Assembly (NCBI GenBank): GCA_036004665.1 | Contig: DASYRG010000029.1 | Location: 62,001 to 126,000 of the forward strand | Length of the DNA stretch: 64,000 bases | Source: JACQGZ01 sp036004665 | Lineage (GTDB): Bacteria; Sysuimicrobiota; Sysuimicrobiia; Sysuimicrobiales; Humicultoraceae | Direction: 5' to 3' | Shown here: positions 34,381 to 46,230 of the stretch, one piece after another | Numbering within the stretch: position 1 is the stretch's first letter | Layout of the letters: each line of letters starts with the position of its first letter | Program-made: the position numbers and the translations under genes | The notes under the pieces: generated by a model | What the model was told of the DNA's origin: nothing | Databases searched by the model: none | What the model saw: the letters and a program-made list of their open reading frames with translations, nothing else

Positions 34381-37113
34381 TTGCCGAAGAAACTCGTCCT
34401 GCTCGACACGAACGGGCTCGTCTACCGCGCCTTCTTCGCCCTCCCGTACTTCACGACGGTCGACGGCCGGCCCACGAACGCCGTCTACGGCTTCACCAGC
34501 ATGCTGCTCAAGGTCCTCGAAGAGGAGACGCCGGAGTACATCGCCGCCGCCTTCGACAAACCCGTCCCCACCTTCCGCCACAAGGCCTACGAGGGGTACA
34601 AGGCACAGCGTGAGCGAATGCCGGACGACCTGCGGCCGCAGTTCGCGCTCAGCCGCGAGGTGCTGGAAGCGTTCCAGATCCCGATGTTTGGCGTGGACGG
34701 GTATGAGGCGGAGGACGTCATCGCGGCGATCGCCCGGCAGGCGGTGGAAGAGGGGCTCGAGGTCGTGATCGTCAGCGGGGACCTCGACCTGCTGCAGGTC
34801 GTCCGTCCCGGTATCAGAGTAATGATCACGAGCCGCGGGGTGACGGAGACGACGGTCTACGACGAGGAGGCCGTGCGCCGCCGCTTCAATTTCGAGCCCG
34901 GCCAGCTCCCCGACTATAAAGCGCTGAAGGGAGACACCACCGACAACATCCCCGGGGTGCCGGGGGTCGGCGAGAAGACGGCGAGCGCGCTCGTCGGACA
35001 ATTCGGTTCGGTGGAGGCGCTGCTGGACCGCCTCGCCGAGGCCCCGCCGAAGTTGCGGGAGCGTCTCGCGCAGCGAGCCGAGCAGATCCGTCAGAGCAAA
35101 CATCTGGCCACCGTGGTGGACGCTCCGCTGGAGTGGGACTGGGAGGAGCTGCGCCGCCGCTCGCCCGAGCTGAAGCGGATCGACGCGTTGTTCCGAGTCC
35201 TGGAGTTCAAGACGCTGCTTGAGCGGCTGGGCGCGGTGCCGGCAGAGACGCCGCCCGAGGGGGAGTACCGGCAGGTCGCGACGGCACCGGAGCTGTTGGC
35301 AGAGGTGGAGGGCCGCAGCCGCGCAGCGGCGCGGTTGATCCGCGGGCCCGGCCATCCGCTGGTTGCGCCGTTGCTGGGCGTTGCCCTCGCCGGAGAGGGT
35401 GGACGCACCGCCTACCTCCCGATCGCCGGCGCGCTCCCTCAGGAGCTGGCCGGATGGCTGGCGGACCGCCGCATCGCCAAGGTCAGCGGTGACGTGAAGG
35501 CGGACCACCACACCCTCTCCAGGATGGGGATCACTCCGGGGGGCTGGGACTTCGACGTCGCCATCGCCGCATATCTGCTGAACCCCGGCAAGCGCACCCA
35601 CACCCTGGAGACGGCGGCCTGGGAGTTTCTCAACTGGCGGTTGGGGGAGGAGGCAGCCGACGCCAGCGCCACCACCGGCAAGAGCGGGAAGGCCGGCAGG
35701 GGCGGCAAAGGCACGAACGACGCGTTGCCGCTCAACACCGCCGCGCAGGCAGGCAAGGCCGCGGACGCGCTGATCCGCCTCCATCCCATTGTGGAGAGCC
35801 GCATGCGGGAGCGCGAGGTCGCCGGCCTCTTTGAGGACATTGAGATGCCGCTGGCCGGCGTGCTGGCGGAGATGGAGCGGGCGGGGGTGCGCGTGGATGT
35901 GCCCTACCTACGCCGCCTCGACGAAGAGCTGGTCGGCCGGATCGACGCCCTCGCCGCCGAGATCCACGGGCTGGCGGGCACGGAGTTCAACATCGGCAGC
36001 CCCAAGCAGCTGGCCTTCATCCTCTTCGACAAACTCCAGCTGCCGGCGCTGAAGAAGACTAAGACCGGCCTCTCTACCGACCAGGACGTGTTGGAGTACC
36101 TGGCCGGGCAGCACGAGATCGCGGCGAAGATCGTCGAGCACCGTGAACTGGTGAAGCTGAAGAATACCTACGTGGATGTCCTGCCGCGGCTGGCCGACCC
36201 ACAGACGGGACGCGTGCACACCACCTTCAACCAGACCCTCGCCGCCACCGGTCGTCTCTCCAGCGTCGAGCCGAACCTGCAGAACATCCCCATCCGCACC
36301 GAGGTGGGGCGGCAGATCCGCCGCGCCATTATCCCGGGCGACGGCGCCGTGCTGCTGGGGGTGGACTACTCCCAGATCGACCTGCGTGTGCTGGCGCACA
36401 TCACGGAAGACCCCACCTTGCTGGAGGCGTTTGCGCGGGACGACGACGTGCACGCGGTCACTGCGGCGGAGGTGTTCAACGTGCCCCGCGACGGCGTCAC
36501 GCCTGAACTGCGCCGCCGGGCCAAGGTGATCGTCTTCGGCGTCGCCTACGGCATGTCGGACTACGGCCTGGCGGTGCAGCTAGGGATCAGCAGGGCGGAG
36601 GCCAAAGCGGCCATCGAACGCTACTACGCCCGCTATCCGAAGGTGCGCGAGTACATGATCCGGGTGGTGGAGCAGGCCCGCCGCGACGGCTACGTCACCA
36701 CGCTGCTCAACCGCCGCCGCTACCTCACCGACCTCTTCAGCCGCAATCGGGCGGTGCGGGAGGCGGCCGAGCGCACCGCCATTAACACGCCCATACAGGG
36801 CTCTAGCGCCGACATCATCAAAAAGGCGATGATCGAGATCGCCCACGACGTGCTGCCCCGGTGGGCGGCGGTGCGGATGACCCTGCAGATCCATGACGAG
36901 CTGCTCTTCGAGGTCCCGCCCGATCGCGTGGCCGCCGCCGCCCGCGACATCCAGGAGGTCATGGAGGCGACCTACCCGCTGAAGGTGCCCCTGCGCACCG
37001 ACGCCAAAGCGGGGCCGAACTGGGCCGACTGCGAGCCGCTGCGTGCCGGCGGAAGCGGGCCTGCCCGCACCCGGGCGCCGGCCGGTCGCGCGGGGGCCGC
37101 CACCAACAGCTGA
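34381..37113 (+). CDS. polA: DNA polymerase I
   Basis: 910 residues. The N-terminal 5'-3' exonuclease begins LPKKLVLLDTNGLVYRAFFAL and contains VSGDLDLLQVV and KGDTTDNIPGVPGVGEKTA. A central 3'-5' exonuclease-like domain is present, but I do not see the DxE metal-binding motif, so proofreading is probably absent, as in several thermophile enzymes. A Gly/Lys/Ala-rich insert lies near residues 430-455. The polymerase part has motif A (VDYSQIDLRVLAH), motif B (RRRAKVIVFGVAYG) and motif C (IHDELLFEV). The TTG at 34381 has GGGGAT six bases upstream and follows an extended -10 promoter; an ATG at 34288 lies before that promoter. coaE follows on the next base after the stop. Confidence 0.95.
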   Translation: MPKKLVLLDTNGLVYRAFFALPYFTTVDGRPTNAVYGFTSMLLKVLEEETPEYIAAAFDKPVPTFRHKAYEGYKAQRERMPDDLRPQFALSREVLEAFQIPMFGVDGYEAEDVIAAIARQAVEEGLEVVIVSGDLDLLQVVRPGIRVMITSRGVTETTVYDEEAVRRRFNFEPGQLPDYKALKGDTTDNIPGVPGVGEKTASALVGQFGSVEALLDRLAEAPPKLRERLAQRAEQIRQSKHLATVVDAPLEWDWEELRRRSPELKRIDALFRVLEFKTLLERLGAVPAETPPEGEYRQVATAPELLAEVEGRSRAAARLIRGPGHPLVAPLLGVALAGEGGRTAYLPIAGALPQELAGWLADRRIAKVSGDVKADHHTLSRMGITPGGWDFDVAIAAYLLNPGKRTHTLETAAWEFLNWRLGEEAADASATTGKSGKAGRGGKGTNDALPLNTAAQAGKAADALIRLHPIVESRMREREVAGLFEDIEMPLAGVLAEMERAGVRVDVPYLRRLDEELVGRIDALAAEIHGLAGTEFNIGSPKQLAFILFDKLQLPALKKTKTGLSTDQDVLEYLAGQHEIAAKIVEHRELVKLKNTYVDVLPRLADPQTGRVHTTFNQTLAATGRLSSVEPNLQNIPIRTEVGRQIRRAIIPGDGAVLLGVDYSQIDLRVLAHITEDPTLLEAFARDDDVHAVTAAEVFNVPRDGVTPELRRRAKVIVFGVAYGMSDYGLAVQLGISRAEAKAAIERYYARYPKVREYMIRVVEQARRDGYVTTLLNRRRYLTDLFSRNRAVREAAERTAINTPIQGSSADIIKKAMIEIAHDVLPRWAAVRMTLQIHDELLFEVPPDRVAAAARDIQEVMEATYPLKVPLRTDAKAGPNWADCEPLRAGGSGPARTRAPAGRAGAATNS

Positions 37114-37722
37114 ATGGCCCGTGTGATCGGGCTCACCGGCGGCCTGGCCAGTGGAAAGAGCGCCGTGGCCGCGATCCTGCGCGCACTCGGCGCGACCGTG
37201 ATCAGTGCTGACGCCATCGCCCGAGAGATCGTCGGGCCCGGGACGGCCGCCCTCGCAGAGATCACCAGGGTGTTTGGGCCCGACGTCCTTGGCGCCGACG
37301 ACAGGCTTGACCGCGCCCGCATGGCAGCCCGCATCTTTGCCGACCCCGAGGCCCGTGCCCGGCTGAACGCGATCACCCATCCCCGCATCCGCGACCGGAT
37401 ACACCAGGAGGTGGAGCGGGCGCAGCGTACCCTGGCGCCGGAGGACGTGATCGTCCTCGACATCCCGCTGCTGCTGGACACCGCCTCGCGCGAGACCTTT
37501 CTCCTCGACGGGGTGATCGTCGTCTCCCTCGATGAGGCGGCGCAGCTCGAGCGCCTCCGCCGCCGCAACGGGCTCGGGGAGGAGGAGGGCCGGCGCGCGC
37601 TGGCGGCGCAGCGGCCCCTCCGTGAGAAGGTCGCCGAGGCCGACTGGGTAATCGACAACAGCGGAACCCCCGACGAGACGCGCCGCCAGGTCGAGACCCT
37701 CTGGCGCCGCCTCACCGCCTGA
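37114..37722 (+). CDS. coaE: Dephospho-CoA kinase
   Basis: 202 residues; catalyses the last step of CoA synthesis, phosphorylation of the 3'-hydroxyl of dephospho-CoA. The P-loop GLTGGLASGKS is at the N-terminus, followed by ISADAIAREIVGPG and ITHPRIR, both typical. The ATG begins on the base after the polA stop, so translation is likely coupled; no separate ribosome site is obvious. The polA-coaE pairing is common in bacteria. Confidence 0.95.
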   Translation: MARVIGLTGGLASGKSAVAAILRALGATVISADAIAREIVGPGTAALAEITRVFGPDVLGADDRLDRARMAARIFADPEARARLNAITHPRIRDRIHQEVERAQRTLAPEDVIVLDIPLLLDTASRETFLLDGVIVVSLDEAAQLERLRRRNGLGEEEGRRALAAQRPLREKVAEADWVIDNSGTPDETRRQVETLWRRLTA

Positions 37723-37747
37723 GTCCCCGCACCTCCTCCAGGGAACC

Positions 37748-37775
37748 CTAACTCTCCCTCATCCGTAAGAGTTAG
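37748..37775. repeat. Inverted repeat after coaE
   Basis: CTAACTCT (37748-37755) and AGAGTTAG (37768-37775) form a perfect 8-base-pair stem with a 12-base loop, 26 bases after the coaE stop. No T-run follows, so it could be a weak terminator of polA-coaE or an operator for the next gene. The rest of the 37723-37889 gap contains TTGAGG and TAATAG hexamers only 14 bases apart, a spacing too short for a confident promoter. Confidence 0.35.
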
Positions 37776-37889
37776 CGCAGGGGCACGTTCGGTGTCGACT
37801 TGAGGCTGATTTTGTTGGGTAATAGAGACTTTGATCAGCGCCAAGACGCTGGTAAGTAAGGTGCAGAAGTCGGTGGGGAGGACACTGCA

Positions 37890-40070
37890 ATGCTGACTCG
37901 TCTGTCAATCATTCTCCTGACCGCGGCCCTCGCCGCCGGTGTCATACCTGCTCCGGCCGCGGCTCAGTCGACCAGGATCATCATTGACGGGTCCCCCGTC
38001 TTCTTCGACCAGCCCCCGGCGGTGATCGGAGGGCGGGTCCTCGTGCCTCTGCGCGGCGTCTTCGAGCGCCTGGGGGCCTTCGTGCAGTGGGATCAACAGT
38101 CCAACACCGTCACCGCGGTCCGCGGGGACACCCAGGTGATGCTCGTAATCGGCAGCCGGCAGGCTACCGTGAACGGGCGGGCCCTCATCCTGGACGTGCC
38201 GGCCCTCATCGTTGGCGGCCGCACCCTGGTGCCGCTGCGGTTCGTCAGCGAGGCCATGGGCGCGCGCGTGGACTGGGATGCCGGCAGCCGGACGGTCTTC
38301 ATCACTTCATCTACCGTCGGCCAGCCGCCCTTCCCGCAGCAGCCGCCGCCTCCCTTCCCGCCGCTCCCCAGGCCCACTATCACACCGCAGCCGCCACCAC
38401 CACAGGCGGCCGTGGTTGAGGGTACGGTGGTGCGCGTGGAGGCCTCGGGGCAGCGCATTCACGTCCAGCGCGCCAATCTGATCCACACCTTCCTGGTCAC
38501 CCCGGACACGGCCATCACCCGCATTGACGTGGACACCAACCGGGGCGGCTCGATCAGCCTATCCGAGGTGCGCAGCGGCGACTTCGTCCGCGTCACCGCC
38601 GATACCGCCAGCCGGGCCATCCTCATCCGGGTGATGGTCCGCGAGGTCAACGGGCGGATCGACGCGCTGACAACCCGCGCCATCGTCCTGACCAACGGCC
38701 AGACGTTCGTCCTCTCCGACGACGTGCGCTTCAGCGCCGACGGCCGCGAGGTGCCGCGCGAGGCCCTGCGCGCCGGGATGGAGGTGACGCTGCGGATCAA
38801 CCCGCAGACGCAGGAGGTCACCGAAGTGGCCGCGCGCGGCCAGGTGGCCTTGCCCGCGCCGACCCTGACGCCCCCGGCCACCGCCGTCCGCATCAGCTTC
38901 TTCACGCACAGCGCCGACGAACCGGTGCGGGCGGGCCAGACGATCACCGTCACCCTGCGGGGGAACTCCGGCGGCACGGCCGCCTTTGACATCTTTGGCG
39001 TGGTCAGCGGCGTGGAGATGCGGGAGATCGAGCCGGGCGTCTACCGGGGCGCCTACGTGGTCCGGCCCGGCGACAACGTGGTCGGGGCGGCCGTCTTCGG
39101 CCACCTCCGCCTCGGCAACCAGCAGGCGCCGATTGTTCAGGCCGGCAACCCGGTCACCATCGACTCGCTGCCGCCCGTGATCATTCAGCGCTTCCCCCAG
39201 GGTCTCTCCACCGTGACCAATACACGCCCCAACATCCTGGTCACCTACAACGACCGGGGCGGCTCGGGCATCAGGACGGAGGCGGTGCGGCTCTTCGTCA
39301 ACGGCGTGGACGTCACGGCCCGCGCCACCGTGTCCGAGACCGCCGTGGCCTACAATCCTCCGGAGACTCTCTCCGGGCAGGTCAGGGTCCGGCTCGTCCT
39401 CGTCGACCGGGCGGGCAACCGCCTGGATGACGACTGGCCGTTCACGATCGCGACGGTCCAGGGGTCGCTGATCAACTCGGTCACCGTCAATCCCACCACT
39501 CCGCTCTCAGCAGGTCAGGTACTGACGGTCACGGTCACGGGGCAGCCCGGGGCAGTGGCGACCTTCAGCATCGAGGGCGTGATCGGCGCGCAGAACGTGG
39601 CGATGACGGAAGCGCCGAACCAGCCGGGTGCCTACTTCGGCAGTTACACGGTGCGGGCGGGGGAGAACGTGCAGAACGCGAAGATCACCGTCACCCTGAC
39701 CAGGGGCGGCCTGACCAGCCGCTCCGAGGCCAGCGCACGCTTGACGATCGTGACCGCCGGGGTTGCGCCGCCAACGATCACTTCTCCGGCTGCCGGGTCC
39801 ACGGTGGGTCAGCCGATCGTCATCAGGGGCAAAGCACCGTCGGTGCATCAGGTGATCGTCCGCGTCGACTACCGCGGCTCTGTACTGCTGTTCAACCTCC
39901 AGGGCACGTATGGACAGGTCGCGACGACTTCGGATGGCAACGGCAACTGGCAGGTGACGATCAACCAATCCATCCGCGTCCAGGGCGCTGAACTCACCAT
40001 TATCGCCTGGGCGGTCGATGCAGCAGGCCGCCGGTCCGAGCCTACGGTCATCAGGGTCCGGCAGGGCTAG
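37890..40070 (+). CDS. Exported protein with copper-amine-oxidase-type stalk domain and repeated beta domains
   Basis: 726 residues. A signal peptide (LSIILLTAALAAGVIPAPAAAQ) is followed by two tandem units of the copper amine oxidase N-terminal-like fold: RIIIDGSPVFFDQPPAVIGG with RVLVPLRGVFERLGAFVQWD, and the copy RTLVPLRFVSEAMGARVDWD. A proline-rich linker at about 147-173 comes next, then a DUF5666-like beta region and several Ig-like segments. Such stalk-domain proteins are surface or cell-wall associated in Firmicutes-like bacteria; no enzyme motif was seen. GGGGAGG precedes the ATG by nine bases. It is monocistronic and ends at a hairpin. Confidence 0.85.
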   Translation: MLTRLSIILLTAALAAGVIPAPAAAQSTRIIIDGSPVFFDQPPAVIGGRVLVPLRGVFERLGAFVQWDQQSNTVTAVRGDTQVMLVIGSRQATVNGRALILDVPALIVGGRTLVPLRFVSEAMGARVDWDAGSRTVFITSSTVGQPPFPQQPPPPFPPLPRPTITPQPPPPQAAVVEGTVVRVEASGQRIHVQRANLIHTFLVTPDTAITRIDVDTNRGGSISLSEVRSGDFVRVTADTASRAILIRVMVREVNGRIDALTTRAIVLTNGQTFVLSDDVRFSADGREVPREALRAGMEVTLRINPQTQEVTEVAARGQVALPAPTLTPPATAVRISFFTHSADEPVRAGQTITVTLRGNSGGTAAFDIFGVVSGVEMREIEPGVYRGAYVVRPGDNVVGAAVFGHLRLGNQQAPIVQAGNPVTIDSLPPVIIQRFPQGLSTVTNTRPNILVTYNDRGGSGIRTEAVRLFVNGVDVTARATVSETAVAYNPPETLSGQVRVRLVLVDRAGNRLDDDWPFTIATVQGSLINSVTVNPTTPLSAGQVLTVTVTGQPGAVATFSIEGVIGAQNVAMTEAPNQPGAYFGSYTVRAGENVQNAKITVTLTRGGLTSRSEASARLTIVTAGVAPPTITSPAAGSTVGQPIVIRGKAPSVHQVIVRVDYRGSVLLFNLQGTYGQVATTSDGNGNWQVTINQSIRVQGAELTIIAWAVDAAGRRSEPTVIRVRQG

Positions 40071-40090
40071 AAGGTCGGTCCGGGGATCGA

Positions 40091-40125
40091 GAGACCGGGG
40101 CCCGCAGGGGCGGCCCCGCTGTCTC
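40091..40125. terminator. Bidirectional terminator-like hairpin
   Basis: GAGAC and CGGGGCC on the left pair with GGCCCCG and GTCTC on the right, giving 12 base pairs with a two-base bulge and a nine-base loop. It lies between the convergent stalk-domain gene and the LOG-like gene and overlaps the end of the latter by two bases. No clear T-run follows. Confidence 0.6.
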
Positions 40126-40639
40126 ATTGAAAGAGCGACCGGCCCCGGCGGCGGACAGCGTCCTCCCAGGCCCACGTTACCGCCTCATGGGGGTCCCGCG
40201 TGCGCTTGATCGGGGCCGAAGGGAGCCCGCCGCGTGAGACCTCCCAGGTGTCCACGCCGATGACGGGCAGCCCGATTTTCAGCGCGTGGCCGAGTTCCGA
40301 GAGGGTGCCGTAGCCGCCGCCGACCGCGATCACCGCCTCGGCCCCGCGGACGACCAGGATGTTGCGGCCTTCGCCCAGGCCCGTGGGGAGGGGGATCGTG
40401 ACATAGCGGTTGGCGTCTTCGGCTGCGTCGGTGGGAAGGACACCGACGACCACCCCGCCCGCTGCCGCGGCGCCGCGGCAGGCCGCCTCCATCACCCCGC
40501 CCATGCCCCCGCAGATGACCACGCCGCCCCGACGGGCGATCTCCCGGCCGATTGTCTCGGCCGCGTCCTCCAGAGAAGAGGAGGTCTGGCGCTCGCCAAT
40601 GACGGCAATCCGGACCGGGCGGTCCGGAGGAGGCTGCAT
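40124..40639 (-). CDS. LOG-like Rossmann-fold protein (TIGR00725 type)
   Basis: 171 residues. GGMGGVMEAACRGAAAAGG and GGGYGTLSELGHALKIG are the nucleotide-phosphate-binding motifs of the LOG / lysine-decarboxylase-like superfamily; IPLPTGLGEGRNILVV is typical of the TIGR00725 branch. LOG proteins hydrolyse nucleoside monophosphates, but the activity of this branch is not established. It lies 18 bases downstream of the cold-shock gene on the same strand and is probably co-transcribed with it. Confidence 0.87.
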   Translation of the reverse strand: MQPPPDRPVRIAVIGERQTSSSLEDAAETIGREIARRGGVVICGGMGGVMEAACRGAAAAGGVVVGVLPTDAAEDANRYVTIPLPTGLGEGRNILVVRGAEAVIAVGGGYGTLSELGHALKIGLPVIGVDTWEVSRGGLPSAPIKRTRDPHEAVTWAWEDAVRRRGRSLFQ

Positions 40640-40657
40640 CAGGGGCCTGGTGGGGGA

Positions 40658-40861
40658 CTACGCCGGGCGGACGTTCGTGGCCTGCGGTCCCTTCTGTCCC
40701 TGCGTGATCTCGTACTCGACCTTCTGCCCTTCTGAAAGGGTCCGGTACCCCTCCATCTGGATCGCCGAGTGGTGCACGAAGACGTCCTTCCCGCCCTCGT
40801 CGGGCGTGATGAACCCGTAGCCCTTCTCGGCATTGAACCACTTGACCGTCCCACGAGCCAT
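40658..40861 (-). CDS. Cold-shock protein (CspA family)
   Basis: 67 residues, a single OB-fold that binds single-stranded RNA and DNA. It has MARGTVKWFNAEKGYGFI with RNP1 (KGYGFI) and RNP2 (VFVHHSAI), and ends in QGQKGPQATNVRPA. The length is exactly that of the family. A long open frame continues upstream of the ATG across the antisense side of uvrB, but this is a shadow. The gene is divergent from uvrB; the 171-base gap holds an extended -10 for uvrB, and no confident promoter for this gene. Confidence 0.96.
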   Translation of the reverse strand: MARGTVKWFNAEKGYGFITPDEGGKDVFVHHSAIQMEGYRTLSEGQKVEYEITQGQKGPQATNVRPA

Positions 40862-41017
40862 CCCTGTCGCCTGCCTTTCCTGAAAGTACTCCCTTTGCCT
40901 GGCCCCCCATGATTCGAGGGACCCCCCCGGCAACCCTACCGCCGCCCCGCGGCCCTCGACTCCGGCCGGTTCTTTCCGGGCCCTTAGGGGGGAGGGTGGC
41001 TGGCTGCCGAACGCCGA

Positions 41018-41026
41018 TGATACAAT
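41018..41026 (+). promoter_or_regulatory. Extended -10 promoter of uvrB (leaderless transcript likely)
   Basis: TG-A-TACAAT lies seven bases before the uvrB ATG at 41033, with no -35 consensus upstream. A start point six to eight bases after the hexamer coincides with the ATG. No Shine-Dalgarno sequence exists between, so the mRNA is probably leaderless. Confidence 0.6.
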
Positions 41027-41032
41027 CACTTT

Positions 41033-43195
41033 ATGCCTACGTTTAGACTGGTCACCGAAATGGCGCCCCGCGGCGATCAGCCCGAGGCCATCGAAGGACT
41101 CATCGAGAGCCTGGAGACGGGGAATCGCTGGACGACGCTCCTGGGAGTCACGGGATCTGGCAAGACGCGCACAATCGCGTCCGTTATCGAGCGGATGCAG
41201 CGGCCCACCCTCGTGATCGCCCACAACAAGACCCTCGCCGCGCAGCTCTATGGTGAGTTCCGGGAGTTCTTTCCCGAGAACCCCGTGCGCTACTTCGTCT
41301 CGTACTATGACTACTACCAGCCCGAGGCCTACGTTCCCCAGACCGACCTCTACATCGCCAAGGACGCCTCCATCAACGACGAGATCGACCGTCTTCGCCA
41401 CGGCGCCACCAAAGCGCTGATGGAGCGGCGGGACGTCATCGTTGTGGCCTCCGTCTCTTGCATCTACGGCCTCGGCCGGCCCACAGACTATAAGGAAGTG
41501 ATGCTGCTCATTCGCAAGGGGGAACGGCGCTCGCGCGAGGACATCCTGCGTCGCCTGGTGGACATCCAGTACGAGCGCAACGACGTCGATTTCGCCCGAG
41601 GCCGCTTCCGGGTGCGCGGCGATGTCATCGAGGTGCACCCGGCGTACGAGGAGCGGGCGGTGCGAGTGGAGCTGTTTGGGGACGAGGTGTCCCGCATCCT
41701 CGAAGTGGATCCGCTCACCGGCGAGGTCGGCGAGGACAAGCCGGTGGTGGCGATCTGGCCGGCCAAGCACTGGGTCACGACGGAGGAGCGGCTTGAGCGC
41801 GCACTGCAGACGATCGAGGGGGAACTGCAGGAGCGGATCGCCTGGTTCAAGACGCAGGGGAAACTGCTGGAAGCGCAGCGGCTGGAGTTCCGCGCCCGCT
41901 ACGACATGGAACTGCTGCGGGAAACCGGGACCTGTCCCGGCATCGAGAACTACTCCCGCCATCTGGACGGGCGCAATCCCGGGGAGCGCCCGGGCTGCCT
42001 GCTCGACTACTTCCCGCACGATTTTCTGCTGATTCTTGACGAGAGCCACGTCACGATTCCGCAGATCAAAGGGCAGGTCGAGGGGGACCGTACCCGCAAG
42101 CAGAACCTGGTCGACTATGGCTTTCGTCTGCCTTCGGCCTTCGACAACCGCCCGCTCTCCTGGGGGGAGTTCGAGCCGATCATCCACCAGGCGATCTGCG
42201 TCTCCGCCACTCCTGCGCCCTTCGAGTACGAGGTCAGTGCAAAGGTGGTCGAGCAGGTGGTTCGCCCGACCGGGCTGGTCGACCCGCACGTGGAGATCCG
42301 GCCAGCCCGAGGTCAGATCGATGATCTGATCGCCGAGATCAAAGCCCAGGTCGAGAAGGGCGAGCGCACCCTGGTTACCACCCTGACCAAACGCATGGCG
42401 GAGGACCTCAGCGCATATCTTCAGGAGATGGGGTTGCGGGTGCACTACCTGCACGCGGAAGTCGAGACATTGGAACGGGTACAGATCTTGAAGGACCTCC
42501 GGTTGGGCACCTATGACGTCCTCGTCGGGATCAACCTGCTGCGCGAGGGGTTGGACCTCCCGGAAGTCTCTCTCGTGGCGATCCTGGACGCCGACAAGGA
42601 AGGGTTCCTGCGCTCCGAGACGTCGCTGATCCAGACGATGGGGCGGGCCGCGCGTCACATCTCGGGCCGCGTGCTGCTCTACGCCGACGAGGTCACCGAG
42701 TCGATGAAGCGCGCCATCGACGAGACCAACCGGCGCCGGGCGATCCAGGTCACGTACAATGAGGAGCATGGCATCACTCCGCAGTCGATCACCAAGCCCA
42801 TCCGCGATTTGATCGACATCCAGCAGGTGGCCGAGGAGATGGCCGAGTACCAGCCCGCTCCGGCGAGCGAGGTGCTGACCGCTCAGGAACTGATCAAGCT
42901 GGCGGAGACGCAGCGAGCGAAGGTCCCCTGGTCGGTAGCCCGGTTGCTGATGCTCTCCCCGGCCGAACTCGAGCAGACGATCGAGGCGCTGGAGCGCGAG
43001 ATGGTCCGGGCGTCCGCCAACCTGGAGTTCGAGAAGGCCGCCGTCCTGCGCGATCAGGTGAAGGAACTCCGGGTGGGCCTGGGCGAGCCCTTCTTCGCCC
43101 CGGGCCGGCGGGGACGGGGCGGCAACGGCCGGGGCCGGGGGAGAGGGGCGATGGTCGCCCGGGGAGGTCGCCGTGGAGGGTACAGGGGCCGATAA
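41033..43195 (+). CDS. uvrB: UvrABC excinuclease subunit B
   Basis: 720 residues. UvrB is the DNA-loading helicase-like subunit of nucleotide excision repair. Walker A is GVTGSGKT; the beta-hairpin that clamps DNA is YYDYYQPEAYVPQTDLYI; helicase motif VI appears as QTMGRAARH; a C-terminal UVR domain (LEREMVRASANLEFEKAAVLRDQ) contacts UvrC. After this the protein ends in an unusual Arg/Gly-rich tail, about residues 688-720. uvrA starts three bases after the stop, so the two are one operon. The ATG lacks a ribosome site (see the promoter entry). Confidence 0.97.
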   Translation: MPTFRLVTEMAPRGDQPEAIEGLIESLETGNRWTTLLGVTGSGKTRTIASVIERMQRPTLVIAHNKTLAAQLYGEFREFFPENPVRYFVSYYDYYQPEAYVPQTDLYIAKDASINDEIDRLRHGATKALMERRDVIVVASVSCIYGLGRPTDYKEVMLLIRKGERRSREDILRRLVDIQYERNDVDFARGRFRVRGDVIEVHPAYEERAVRVELFGDEVSRILEVDPLTGEVGEDKPVVAIWPAKHWVTTEERLERALQTIEGELQERIAWFKTQGKLLEAQRLEFRARYDMELLRETGTCPGIENYSRHLDGRNPGERPGCLLDYFPHDFLLILDESHVTIPQIKGQVEGDRTRKQNLVDYGFRLPSAFDNRPLSWGEFEPIIHQAICVSATPAPFEYEVSAKVVEQVVRPTGLVDPHVEIRPARGQIDDLIAEIKAQVEKGERTLVTTLTKRMAEDLSAYLQEMGLRVHYLHAEVETLERVQILKDLRLGTYDVLVGINLLREGLDLPEVSLVAILDADKEGFLRSETSLIQTMGRAARHISGRVLLYADEVTESMKRAIDETNRRRAIQVTYNEEHGITPQSITKPIRDLIDIQQVAEEMAEYQPAPASEVLTAQELIKLAETQRAKVPWSVARLLMLSPAELEQTIEALEREMVRASANLEFEKAAVLRDQVKELRVGLGEPFFAPGRRGRGGNGRGRGRGAMVARGGRRGGYRGR

Positions 43196-43198
43196 CTG

Positions 43199-46222
<3,024 letters not shown>

Positions 46223-46230
46223 AGAGTGAC

